Shown: positions 1-7,074 of the stretch, one piece after another | How positions within the stretch are numbered: position 1 is the first letter of the stretch | Layout: every line of letters starts with the position of its first letter | Assembly: GCA_021107195.1 (NCBI GenBank) | Contig: JAIOTF010000125.1 | Coordinates: forward strand, 1 to 7,426 | Length of the DNA stretch: 7,426 nucleotides | Direction of reading: 5' to 3' | Source: Anaerolineaceae bacterium | GTDB taxonomy: Bacteria > Chloroflexota > Anaerolineae > Anaerolineales > Anaerolineaceae | Made by a program: the position numbers and the translations under genes | Notes under the pieces: model-generated | Seen by the model: the letters and a program-made list of their open reading frames with translations, nothing else | What the model was told of the DNA's origin: nothing | Databases searched by the model: none

Positions 1-2
1 CC

Positions 3-62
3 AAGCGGTTAAAATGCGCTTTGAGCAAAGATTACCTTGCTACTGTCGTTTTTGGAGCATAA
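3..62 (+). other. possible C-terminal tail of an upstream gene (weak)
   Basis: Reading the + strand from base 3 gives 19 codons (start KRLKCALSKD, end VVFGA) and then TAA at 60-62. The amino-acid mix is that of an ordinary protein C-terminus, and the stop falls about 70 bp before the dinG promoter. The stretch is too short to assign to a family, and another frame (2-142) is also open to a stop. I list it only as a candidate end of a gene that begins left of the window. Confidence 0.2.
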
Positions 63-134
63 TTTCATGCGTAGGCCCTGCCCGGATGACAAAGCACAAA
101 AACACCTTCCATCAACAGTCTATCAGTATCCGGA

Positions 135-143
135 TGGTATAAT
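135..143 (+). promoter_or_regulatory. extended -10 promoter of dinG, placed for a leaderless mRNA
   Basis: TGGTATAAT at 135-143 is a perfect extended -10 element (TG-N-TATAAT). No good -35 hexamer lies 16-18 bp upstream, which is usual for extended -10 promoters. The -10 ends six bases before the ATG at 150, so the expected transcription start falls on or next to the A of the start codon. There is no Shine-Dalgarno sequence between the -10 and the ATG (the bases are CGTCCC), which agrees with leaderless translation. Confidence 0.65.
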
Positions 144-149
144 CGTCCC

Positions 150-2945
150 ATGTCATCCATCGTCTGCATCGATCTCGAAACTACCGGACTCGACCTACGC
201 AAAGACGCCATCACTGAGATCGGCGCTGTTCGTTTTAACGGCAGCCGTGTTGAAGCTGAATGGTCATCTTTGATCAACCCCCATCGCCCAATCCCTGCTT
301 TTATCACCCAGTTGACTGGAATCTCCGACGCGATGGTCGCCAAGGCTCCTCCCGTCCAAGCCGTATTGCAAGAATTGGTAGACTTTGTGGGTGACAGTCC
401 AATTCTGGGACATAACGTCCAATTCGATGTTGGCTTTTTACGCCAGCAAGGTGTCTTCCAGGACAACATCACCATAGATACTTACGAATTGGCCGCAGTA
501 CTTCTGCCCACTGCCGGCCGATATCGTTTGGGAATCCTTGGCCGGGAGTTGGGCATTCTGCTGCCTGGTACACACCGCGCCCTGGATGATGCTCGCCTGA
601 CTCACGCTGTATTGGTGGAACTGCACAAAAAGGCACGGACTCTCCCCATCGAATTAATTGAAGAGTTTTTACGTATCAGCGAACCTTTTGATTGGGATGC
701 TCAATGGCTTTTTGAAGAAGTATTAAAGGAACACATCCGTGAGGGTCTCAAACCCAAACTTGGGAAACGTCTGGACCTCACGCCGGCCTTACACAAAGAT
801 TGGGACTTGGGAACGCGTCTCAATCCCGTTGACCCTCCACTCCCGCTGGACACGGATGAGGTCGCCGCCTTACTGGAATACGGTGGCCCCTTCTCTCGCT
901 ATTTTGAGCACTACGAACAGCGTTCGCAGCAAGTAGAAATGCTGCGAACGGTTACAGATGCCATTTCCAACAGCCAACATTATTTAATCGAAGCTGGCAC
1001 AGGCACTGGAAAATCCTTTGCCTATTTAGTGCCATCAGCTTTATGGGCCATCCAAAACCAGCAGCCGGTCGTTGTTTCCACAAACACCATCAACCTGCAA
1101 GATCAGTTGATCAAAAAAGACATACCCGATCTGTGTAACGCTCTTAACATTGATCTGAGAGCCGTGGTGCTCAAAGGCCGTTCTAACTACCTCTGTCCCC
1201 GCCGATTGGAAGCCATGCGCCGCCGTACGCCAAATACAAAAGAGGAAATTCGCGTGCTCGCCAAAGTGCTTGTCTGGTTGTGGGAAGGCGGAAGTGGCGA
1301 CCGTAACGAATTGAATTTGAATGGGCCCCTGGAGAGAGAAGTCTGGAGTCGTCTCTCTGCTGAGGATGAAGCTTGTAGTGCAGAGAACTGCCAGAGCCGC
1401 ATGGGCGGCAACTGCCCCTTCTATCAAGCCCATCAGGCAGCACAATCAGCCCACCTGATCGTTGTCAACCACGCTCTTCTCCTGGCCGATGTTGTAACCG
1501 GGAACCGTGTCCTGCCGCCGTTCAACCACTTGATCGTGGATGAAGCCCATCATATTGAATCGGCCACAACCAATTCAATGAGCTATTCTCTTGCCCAACA
1601 CGACATCACCCGTTTGTTGCGGGAATTAGGCGGTACTTCCAGCGGAACCCTGCGGCATATACTCAAATTGATCAAAAACATGCTCCGTCCTGCCGACTTC
1701 GCAGGTTTCCAGCAAGTCGCACAGCGCATTACTGACCTCGCCTTTCGCCTTGACCATGATTTTGGTGCATTTTTCGATGCTCTGACATCTTTCCTTGCCG
1801 AACAGCGCGATGGCCGCCCAGTCAGCAATTATGGACAGCAGGAGCGCATCCTGCCCGCCACACACACGCTGCCGATCTGGCTGGATGTTGAAATCAGTTG
1901 GGATACAACCGTCGAAACGATCGGTCTTCTCTTGAACTTGCTCAATGAGCTGGTGAAATCTCTTAACCACATCATTGATGATTCATCTGAAGAGATCAAT
2001 GATGTGCGAGGTCTGCTGGGGCAAATCTATTCGCGCCTTGATGAAGCCCAGATCAATGGCACATCGCTGGTTTCGGATGCAAATCCAGGCCGCATCTATT
2101 GGGTCGAGCTGAACCCTAGAAGACGCTCTATGACGCTCAATATTGCTCCACTGACCATTGGCCCAATGATGGAAGAGTACCTGTGGCATGAAAAAGAAAG
2201 TGTCATTCTCACTTCGGCTACCCTAACCACCAACGGTGAGTTTGATTACTTGCGCAATCGGCTATACGCAGATGAAGCCGATGAACTTGCCCTGGGGTCT
2301 CCCTTTGATTATGAAACCGCCACGCTGCTGTATGTAGTAAATGATATTCCCGAGCCCAACAATCGCTCGAATTACCAACGTCAATTGGACCGCTCGTTAC
2401 TCAACCTCTCCCGGGCAACCTCTGGCCGCCTGCTGGCTTTATTCACTTCCTATGCCCAGCTCAAACAAACATCGCAAAACATCAGTCCTGCCCTCAACGA
2501 CAGCAATATCTACGTTTACGAACAGGGTGAGGGCGCATCGCCCAATGCCCTGCTGGAAATGTTTCGCAGTGCTGAAAGCGCCATTCTCCTCGGTACGCGT
2601 TCCTTCTGGGAGGGCGTAGATGTACCCGGAGAAGCTCTTTCAGTCGTAGCGATCACCAAACTGCCGTTTGATGTTCCCTCCGACCCCATCGTGGCTTCCC
2701 GCGCAGAGACCTTCGAAAACCCTTTCTATGAATACATGGTTCCCGAAGCAATCCTGCGTTTTCGTCAGGGATTTGGGCGTCTGATCCGCACCCAGTATGA
2801 TCGTGGTGTTGTCGTGATTTACGACAGGCGCGTAATCACCAAAAGCTATGGCCGCAGTTTTCTCGAATCGTTGCCACAGTGCACTGTTCAGGTAGGCAGT
2901 TTGCACGACCTGCCTGATGCGGCTGCACGCTGGTTAAATCTTTAG
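150..2945 (+). CDS. dinG: DinG-family ATP-dependent helicase with N-terminal DEDDh 3'-5' exonuclease
   Basis: This 931-residue cytoplasmic DNA repair enzyme fuses a DnaQ-like exonuclease to an XPD/DinG-type superfamily 2 helicase. Exonuclease domain, about residues 1-165: Exo I IDLETT (D8, E10), Exo II GHNVQFD (D93), Exo III H142-x4-D147, so all DEDDh residues are present. Helicase domain: Q-motif region around 258-264, Walker A GTGTGKS (283-289), DEAH box DEAH (464-467), SATLT (689-693), the GTRSFWEGVDVPG block (815-827) and QGFGRLIR (873-880) with the arginine finger. Four cysteines in the iron-sulfur position are C349, C409, C414 and C422, followed by VVNHALL (438-444). Escherichia coli DinG unwinds D-loops, R-loops and 5'-tailed duplexes; the substrate here is inferred. 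No in-frame start codon exists between the upstream stop at 87-89 and the ATG at 150. The gene converges on the methyltransferase with 25 bp between stops. Length is close to the exonuclease-bearing DinG proteins of Firmicutes. Confidence 0.95.
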   Translation: MSSIVCIDLETTGLDLRKDAITEIGAVRFNGSRVEAEWSSLINPHRPIPAFITQLTGISDAMVAKAPPVQAVLQELVDFVGDSPILGHNVQFDVGFLRQQGVFQDNITIDTYELAAVLLPTAGRYRLGILGRELGILLPGTHRALDDARLTHAVLVELHKKARTLPIELIEEFLRISEPFDWDAQWLFEEVLKEHIREGLKPKLGKRLDLTPALHKDWDLGTRLNPVDPPLPLDTDEVAALLEYGGPFSRYFEHYEQRSQQVEMLRTVTDAISNSQHYLIEAGTGTGKSFAYLVPSALWAIQNQQPVVVSTNTINLQDQLIKKDIPDLCNALNIDLRAVVLKGRSNYLCPRRLEAMRRRTPNTKEEIRVLAKVLVWLWEGGSGDRNELNLNGPLEREVWSRLSAEDEACSAENCQSRMGGNCPFYQAHQAAQSAHLIVVNHALLLADVVTGNRVLPPFNHLIVDEAHHIESATTNSMSYSLAQHDITRLLRELGGTSSGTLRHILKLIKNMLRPADFAGFQQVAQRITDLAFRLDHDFGAFFDALTSFLAEQRDGRPVSNYGQQERILPATHTLPIWLDVEISWDTTVETIGLLLNLLNELVKSLNHIIDDSSEEINDVRGLLGQIYSRLDEAQINGTSLVSDANPGRIYWVELNPRRRSMTLNIAPLTIGPMMEEYLWHEKESVILTSATLTTNGEFDYLRNRLYADEADELALGSPFDYETATLLYVVNDIPEPNNRSNYQRQLDRSLLNLSRATSGRLLALFTSYAQLKQTSQNISPALNDSNIYVYEQGEGASPNALLEMFRSAESAILLGTRSFWEGVDVPGEALSVVAITKLPFDVPSDPIVASRAETFENPFYEYMVPEAILRFRQGFGRLIRTQYDRGVVVIYDRRVITKSYGRSFLESLPQCTVQVGSLHDLPDAAARWLNL

Positions 2946-2970
2946 TACTCCAAATTTACAAGGAAATCTA

Positions 2971-3540
2971 TTAATCCAAACGCTCTACGATCACCCAGGC
3001 AATATTGTCCTGGCGAGTGATGTTGATCTCTGCTGGCAGCCCCTCAAAGATCGAGGCAATGCGGGCCGGTGAGATAAAATGACTGCGCATCAACAGGATT
3101 TTTTCGGCCAGCGCCAGAAACTTCACAAACACTGTTTCAATATCTGGTTCCTCGATCACTAACCTTCCCCCAGGCTTAAGCACTCGCCACATTTCCATGC
3201 ATGTTTGACGCTGGTTAACCACATGATGCAAAGCATCGACCATCAATACCCGCTCAAAACTACAATCCGAAAAAGGGAGTTTTTCAATCGTGGTTGTGGA
3301 TGCCAGCAGGCCAGGTTTATTTTGAGTCTCCTGAACCATCTGAAATGAAGCATCTGCCACAATCACCTGACAGAGTGGACATCCAAGATGCTGGGCCACA
3401 CGCCCCGTGCCCCCGGCTGCATCCAGCAGCAGTCCCTCAAATGGAAGGTCCAACGCCCGCTGCCAGATTCCTATTTTCGTTGATCCAAAAACACGATCAT
3501 AAAACGGTGCAATAATTCCAAAATGATCAAGTAAAGGCAT
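2971..3540 (-). CDS. class I SAM-dependent methyltransferase, Methyltransf_11/UbiE-like
   Basis: A 189-residue cytoplasmic methyltransferase of unknown substrate. Numbered from the chosen start, motif I is LLDAAGGTGR at about 38-47 (SAM-binding glycine loop), the acidic end of strand 2 is D63 in VIVADAS, a LPFSDCSFERVLMVDALHH block at about 88-106 covers motifs II-III, and VLKPGGRLVIEEP at about 120-132 is the post-II motif typical of UbiE-like enzymes. The start is the ATG at 3540: GAGGGAG at 3547-3553 lies six bases upstream. A longer reading from the ATG at 3555 would overlap that ribosome binding site. The gene follows lysA with 27 bp between them and is probably cotranscribed with it. 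There is no sign of a membrane segment. The protein is shorter than UbiE/MenG (about 230-250 residues) and there are no quinone genes nearby, so I do not name it. A small-molecule or lipid substrate is as likely as any other. Confidence 0.88.
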   Translation of the reverse strand: MPLLDHFGIIAPFYDRVFGSTKIGIWQRALDLPFEGLLLDAAGGTGRVAQHLGCPLCQVIVADASFQMVQETQNKPGLLASTTTIEKLPFSDCSFERVLMVDALHHVVNQRQTCMEMWRVLKPGGRLVIEEPDIETVFVKFLALAEKILLMRSHFISPARIASIFEGLPAEINITRQDNIAWVIVERLD

Positions 3541-3546
3541 AATTAT

Positions 3547-3553
3547 CTCCCTC
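3547..3553 (-). promoter_or_regulatory. ribosome binding site deciding the methyltransferase start
   Basis: On the minus strand this reads GAGGGAG, a near-complete anti-16S match, six bases (ATAATT) before the ATG at 3540. The upstream in-frame ATG at 3553-3555 overlaps the site itself and has no ribosome binding site of its own at a workable distance, so 3540 is the better start. Confidence 0.75.
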
Positions 3554-3567
3554 ATGCACCAGGATGA

Positions 3568-4884
3568 TTAATCCTGGGCACTATCGTTTACCCACCAACC
3601 ACGCTCATCAGGATTCTCGCGGCGCTGCATGACCTCTGCGCGCCCTTCTTCCAGCCAAAGCACGGCCGGCCGAGATGCCATATTGTAATTGGAAGACATA
3701 CTTAACTGATAAGCTCCTGCGACTGGCATCGCTATCAATTCACCGCGATACACTTCTGGCAGCTTTAATTCCGGAATCAATTGATCTCCGGATTCACAAT
3801 ATTTTCCCACCAGGGAAGCCCGCTTGAGCACCCCGCTTGGCAAGCGGTCAGCCAGGGCTGCAACATAATGCGCCTGATACATCGCCGGACGCGGGTTATC
3901 CGCCATACCGCCATCCACCGCCACTATATACATACCGTCACTTGAAAACTTCACCGCCCCCACTGAATAAACGGCAACACCAGCTTGCCCCACCAACCAG
4001 CGGCCCGGTTCCAGGAGCAGCTTGGGCAGCGGCCAACCCCGTTTGCCACATTCATGCTCCAGCGCAGCACTCATCGTCTGCACCCAGTCAACCGCATCAG
4101 CCATTTTATCATCGAGCAGATACTGCACCCCAAGACCGCCTCCCGGACTTAATTCAGCCAAAATGAACTCTTCCTGTTCGGCCAAACCAATCAACCGCCG
4201 CAGGGCTTCTGCGTAGGGTTGGGTGTCAAACACCTGAGAGCCCACATGGGTATGTAAACCTCGCAGCTTTAACCAGCGGCTGGACTGTGCGAAACGAATG
4301 CCTTCAGAAGCCTGGCCGTCATTGATCGGCAGCCCAAATTTTGATGCAATATCGCCCGTCTGCCAATACTGATGGGTCTCAACTTTTACGCCGGGTGTGA
4401 TTCGCAGCCAAATATTAATGATCTTCTTTTTCTCCGAAGCCAGGAATTCCAGCAATACCAGCTCAGAGAGGTTATCCACGACAATATCCGAAATACCCCA
4501 CTCCATTGCAAACAAAAGCTCTGGAACAGTTTTGTTATTGCCATGAAAATGCACCCTCTTTGGTGAAAAACCAGCCTTCCCCGCAATCTTCAGTTCCCCC
4601 AAACTGACCACATCTACGCCCAAACCCATGGACGCCATGCGCTTAGCCATTTCCAATGAGAAATAAGCTTTGGCAGCATATGTGATCTCAAATCCGCCGC
4701 GATACTCGGCTTCAAACGCCTTGCGCAACAATGCCAGTTGAGAACGCAGCGTGGCGCCATCATAAAGATAAAGAGGAGAACCGTATTGCTGCACAAGTTC
4801 TCGCAGCGACTGTCCGGCAATGGTCATCCTGCCTTTCGGGTCTCGTCTTGTTGTGATGGGGAATAATTTCAGCACCTCGTCCAC
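3568..4884 (-). CDS. lysA: diaminopimelate decarboxylase
   Basis: This PLP-dependent, cytoplasmic enzyme converts meso-2,6-diaminopimelate to L-lysine plus CO2, the last step of the DAP pathway. It is a 438-residue fold-III (alanine-racemase-like barrel) decarboxylase. Visible residues: the PLP lysine K72 in YAAKAY, the HFHGNNK signature (112-118), HTHVGSQ (211-217), the PLP-phosphate glycine loop SPGGGLG (246-252), EPGR (292-295), DGGMADNPRP (324-333), the catalytic CESGD (363-367) and the GAYQLSMSSNYN substrate/PLP block (390-401). Length is usual for LysA (about 415-440). The start is GTG at 4884 with GAGGG four bases upstream. The frame stays open a little further up to a TGA but offers no ATG, GTG or TTG there. 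The ornithine/arginine decarboxylases of the same fold lack the HGNNK and CESGD combination seen here, so the assignment is firm. It probably forms an operon with the downstream methyltransferase. Confidence 0.95.
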   Translation of the reverse strand: MDEVLKLFPITTRRDPKGRMTIAGQSLRELVQQYGSPLYLYDGATLRSQLALLRKAFEAEYRGGFEITYAAKAYFSLEMAKRMASMGLGVDVVSLGELKIAGKAGFSPKRVHFHGNNKTVPELLFAMEWGISDIVVDNLSELVLLEFLASEKKKIINIWLRITPGVKVETHQYWQTGDIASKFGLPINDGQASEGIRFAQSSRWLKLRGLHTHVGSQVFDTQPYAEALRRLIGLAEQEEFILAELSPGGGLGVQYLLDDKMADAVDWVQTMSAALEHECGKRGWPLPKLLLEPGRWLVGQAGVAVYSVGAVKFSSDGMYIVAVDGGMADNPRPAMYQAHYVAALADRLPSGVLKRASLVGKYCESGDQLIPELKLPEVYRGELIAMPVAGAYQLSMSSNYNMASRPAVLWLEEGRAEVMQRRENPDERGWWVNDSAQD

Positions 4885-4931
4885 GTTTCCCTCGATAAAA
4901 GCATCAAATCTCTCATTAAAACTTCACTATT

Positions 4932-4951
4932 TTTACCACAATTTTGGTAAA
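4932..4951 (-). promoter_or_regulatory. perfect 7-6-7 dyad upstream of lysA, candidate operator
   Basis: TTTACCA and TGGTAAA form a perfect 7-bp inverted repeat around a six-base spacer, 48 bases upstream of the lysA GTG. A 20-bp dyad of this shape suits a dimeric transcription factor. As RNA it would be a weak AT-rich hairpin without a T-tract in the right place, so an operator is more likely than a terminator. The regulator is unknown. Confidence 0.4.
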
Positions 4952-5010
4952 GGCTGCACAAACGAAATGGACAACCACAATATGAATTCGTTCTGGTTCT
5001 GAAAACCACA
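4935..5010. repeat. three direct copies of ACCACA upstream of lysA
   Basis: ACCACA occurs on the + strand at 4935-4940, 4974-4979 and 5005-5010 (TGTGGT when read toward lysA). The first two copies are both followed by AAT. The right-hand two are 31 bp apart and the left-hand two 39 bp, roughly three and just under four helical turns. One copy overlaps the 7-6-7 dyad. This may be a set of regulator half-sites, or chance in a short AT-rich gap. Confidence 0.25.
4977..5005 (-). promoter_or_regulatory. weak candidate sigma-70-type promoter for lysA
   Basis: Read toward lysA, TTTTCA (5000-5005) and TATTGT (4977-4982) are separated by 17 bp, and each matches the consensus at four of six bases. The start would lie near 4970, giving a leader of about 86 bases that includes the dyad. 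Other weak pairs exist nearer the gene (for example TTTAAT at 4915-4920), so the exact promoter is uncertain. The terminator upstream makes some promoter in this gap likely. Confidence 0.25.
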
Positions 5011-5019
5011 TCCGTCAAC

Positions 5020-5051
5020 AAAAGGTCTGCCCCTGTAGTATCACAGGGGCA
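5020..5051 (-). terminator. intrinsic terminator downstream of fhs
   Basis: A perfect 9-bp stem (TGCCCCTGT at 5028-5036 with ACAGGGGCA at 5043-5051) closes a six-base loop. On the minus strand it is followed, after GACC, by TTTT at 5020-5023. The T-run is short and offset by four bases, so it may be leaky. The + strand shows no T-run after the hairpin. It lies 59 bases after the fhs stop and separates fhs from lysA. Confidence 0.6.
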
Positions 5052-5059
5052 AATTTAAC

Positions 5060-5069
5060 GCGCTAGCGC
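5060..5069. repeat. 10-bp palindrome GCGCTAGCGC in the fhs 3' region
   Basis: A perfect 10-bp self-complementary sequence lies between the fhs stop and the terminator hairpin. Next to it, AGTGG (5080-5084) and CCACT (5091-5095) form a 5-bp stem with a six-base loop. Neither is followed by a T-run. They may add structure to the fhs 3' untranslated region. No function is evident. Confidence 0.35.
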
Positions 5070-5110
5070 ACATTCCAATAGTGGTTTAACCCACTGCTTC
5101 CTAAATCCAT

Positions 5111-7036
5111 TTATGAAAGGCCGACGACCTGGCCGGTTTCCACATCAATATCCACATTGTAAAAGCCAGGTTTGGTGGGGAGTCCAGGCATGGTACTCAT
5201 TGTCCCACACAATGGATAAAGGAAACCAGCCCCTACCGAAGCGCGGATGTCATTAACCGGCACGCGGAATCCTTTCGGCACGCCCTTCAAAGAGCCATCA
5301 TGGCTGATACTCAAATGCGTCTTTGCCATGCAAATCGGCACCTCATCATAGCCCAGACGGGCATATTCAGCAATTCGCTGTTCCGCCTGCGGGGAGTAAT
5401 CCACACCGTCCGCCCCATAAATTTCGCGGGCAATGGTCTCGATTTTTTCCTTGATCGTTGTGCCTTCCAGTGGATACAGATATTTAAACTCGGCTGGTTT
5501 ATCAGAGGCCGCAATCACCGCTTTTGCCAATTCCACTGCACCTTCACCACCCAATTCCCAATGCCGGGAAATGACCGCCGCTTCAGCGCCGCCCTCTTCA
5601 ATTGCTGCTTTTTGTACCAAAGCCAACTCAGCCTCAGTGTCCGTTAAGAAGGGGTTGATTGCCACCACCACCGGAATACCATACTTGCGGGCAATCTTAA
5701 TGTGATGGAGCATATTCGGCAGCCCGGCACGCAGGAGTTCCAGATTTTCTTCGGTATACGCCTTATCCAACGGTGCGCCAGCTTTCACGGCCGGCCCTCC
5801 ACCGTGCATCTTTAAAGCACGTATCGTAGCGACCAACACAACCACATTGGGAACCAGTCCCGAAGCACGGCACTTGATGTCAAAGAACTTCTCCATGCCC
5901 ATATCTGCACCGAAACCTGATTCGGTGATCACAAAATCTGCCAGTTTCAGGCCAACTTTATCCGCAAGAATAGAGCTGTTACCATGCGCAATATTGGCAA
6001 ATGGACCGGCATGCACAAAGACTGGCGTGCCTTCCAGGGTCTGCATCAAATTGGGTTTGATTGTATCCATCATTAACACGGTTACCGCACCAGCGACGCC
6101 CAGATCATCAGCCGTGACCGCTTCACCGCTGCGGCTTAAACCGATAACGATCCGCCCAATGCGTTTGCGCATATCAGCGAGCGATGTGGTCAAAGCCAAA
6201 ATAGCCATCAACTCACTGGCCACCGCAATGTCAAAAGATGTCTGGCGGGTTTTCCCCTTTTCTTTTGGTCCTTGGCCAATGGTGATGCCGCGCAGCATAC
6301 GATCACTTGTGTCGATCACACGATTCCAGGTAACGGTTTCTGGATCAATATCTAATCGCACCAATTGTTTGCGCTCCTCTGGAGTCAAATCCTCTGGATT
6401 GTCTTTTTGAATGCCCAGTTTTTTGAGGCGCGGGTGCATCTCCAAAGGAAAATGGCGTTTACCATGTCTATCGGGCGGGAAAAAACGCTCAAACAGACGT
6501 TCATCGCTCATATTGCTTTCATGGAACATACGCGTGTCAATCGCCGAGGCCAAAAGGTTATTTGCCGCTGTAATGGCGTGAATATCTCCTGTCAGGTGCA
6601 AATTGAAATCTTCCATTGGAATCACCTGGCTGTATCCGCCTCCGGCAGCCCCGCCCTTGATCCCGAAGGTCGGGCCTTGACTGGGCTGGCGAATGGCTGT
6701 AATGACCCGCTTTCCAATATGCGCACCCATTGCCTGGCTTAACCCCACCGTAGTCGTTGTTTTTCCTTCCCCCAAAGGGGTCGGTGTGATTGCAGTTACA
6801 TCGACATATTTTCCATCCGGGGCATCCTTCAATCGCTCTAAAACCGCTAAGTTTACCTTGGCCTTATAAGGGCCATACAGTTCGAGCTCTTCTGGCAAAA
6901 GTCCGAGCTCTTCTGCTACCAACGAGATCGGTTTTATGTCCGATTCCTGGGCAATGTCAATATCCGAAGGAACGGGTGAACGCCGCTTCAATGAAGTTGG
7001 CAAAAATTTCTTCCCTCTCGAAGATTCGTGATTCAT
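5111..7036 (-). CDS. fhs: formate-tetrahydrofolate ligase (10-formyl-THF synthetase), long form
   Basis: Fhs joins formate to tetrahydrofolate with ATP to give 10-formyl-THF. It is the entry of formate into the methyl branch of the Wood-Ljungdahl pathway and a source of one-carbon units for purines. It acts in the cytoplasm, as a tetramer in characterised bacterial members. Visible blocks: the ATP-phosphate loop TPLGEGKTTTT (86-96, K92), RQPSQGPTFGIKGGAAGGGYSQ (116-137), EDFNLHLTGDIHAI (142-155), VHAGPFANIAHGNSS (341-355), ESGFGADMGMEKF (372-384), ALKMHGGGP (407-415), the folate-region AKTHLSISHD (571-580) and the C-terminal PGLPTKP (617-623). At 641 residues it is about 80 longer than the common bacterial enzyme (about 555-560). 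The extra length is a roughly 20-residue basic N-terminal extension and an insert at about 174-225, as in the synthetase domain of eukaryotic C1-THF synthase. The ATG at 7036 has AGAAAGG nine bases upstream. No folD or other Wood-Ljungdahl gene is in the window. Confidence 0.96.
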   Translation of the reverse strand: MNHESSRGKKFLPTSLKRRSPVPSDIDIAQESDIKPISLVAEELGLLPEELELYGPYKAKVNLAVLERLKDAPDGKYVDVTAITPTPLGEGKTTTTVGLSQAMGAHIGKRVITAIRQPSQGPTFGIKGGAAGGGYSQVIPMEDFNLHLTGDIHAITAANNLLASAIDTRMFHESNMSDERLFERFFPPDRHGKRHFPLEMHPRLKKLGIQKDNPEDLTPEERKQLVRLDIDPETVTWNRVIDTSDRMLRGITIGQGPKEKGKTRQTSFDIAVASELMAILALTTSLADMRKRIGRIVIGLSRSGEAVTADDLGVAGAVTVLMMDTIKPNLMQTLEGTPVFVHAGPFANIAHGNSSILADKVGLKLADFVITESGFGADMGMEKFFDIKCRASGLVPNVVVLVATIRALKMHGGGPAVKAGAPLDKAYTEENLELLRAGLPNMLHHIKIARKYGIPVVVAINPFLTDTEAELALVQKAAIEEGGAEAAVISRHWELGGEGAVELAKAVIAASDKPAEFKYLYPLEGTTIKEKIETIAREIYGADGVDYSPQAEQRIAEYARLGYDEVPICMAKTHLSISHDGSLKGVPKGFRVPVNDIRASVGAGFLYPLCGTMSTMPGLPTKPGFYNVDIDVETGQVVGLS

Positions 7037-7045
7037 AACTGATTA

Positions 7046-7052
7046 CCTTTCT
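7046..7052 (-). promoter_or_regulatory. fhs ribosome binding site
   Basis: AGAAAGG on the minus strand, nine bases before the ATG at 7036. It supports this start and therefore the N-terminal extension of Fhs, whose family core begins only around residue 21-25 (PVPSDIDIAQ). Confidence 0.6.
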
Positions 7053-7074
7053 GTGAATTTCCTGTACACATCAG

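Noticed and set aside
19..55. CTTT-GAGC-AAAG stem followed by a run of T, as a terminator of an upstream gene
   Set aside because: The stem is only 4-5 bp and the T-run lies about 20 bases away, too far for an intrinsic terminator.
37..273. Open + strand frame of 78 codons at the left edge
   Set aside because: It overlaps the start of dinG in another frame, lacks a ribosome binding site and has no family character.
4869..4916. 15-codon minus-strand frame (MRDLMLLSRETWTRC) overlapping the lysA start, a possible leader peptide
   Set aside because: It has no lysine codons, only a poor ribosome binding site and no attenuator hairpin pair. Overlap with the lysA start is more likely chance.
4885..5018. 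Lysine riboswitch upstream of lysA
   Set aside because: The gap is shorter than the usual element and I could not find the expected multi-helix arrangement. The visible dyad is AT-rich and without a T-run.
5847..6410. 187-codon open frame on the + strand
   Set aside because: It is antisense to the strongly conserved middle of fhs. Open antisense frames are common opposite such genes, and its composition (many S, P, T, I) is typical of a shadow.
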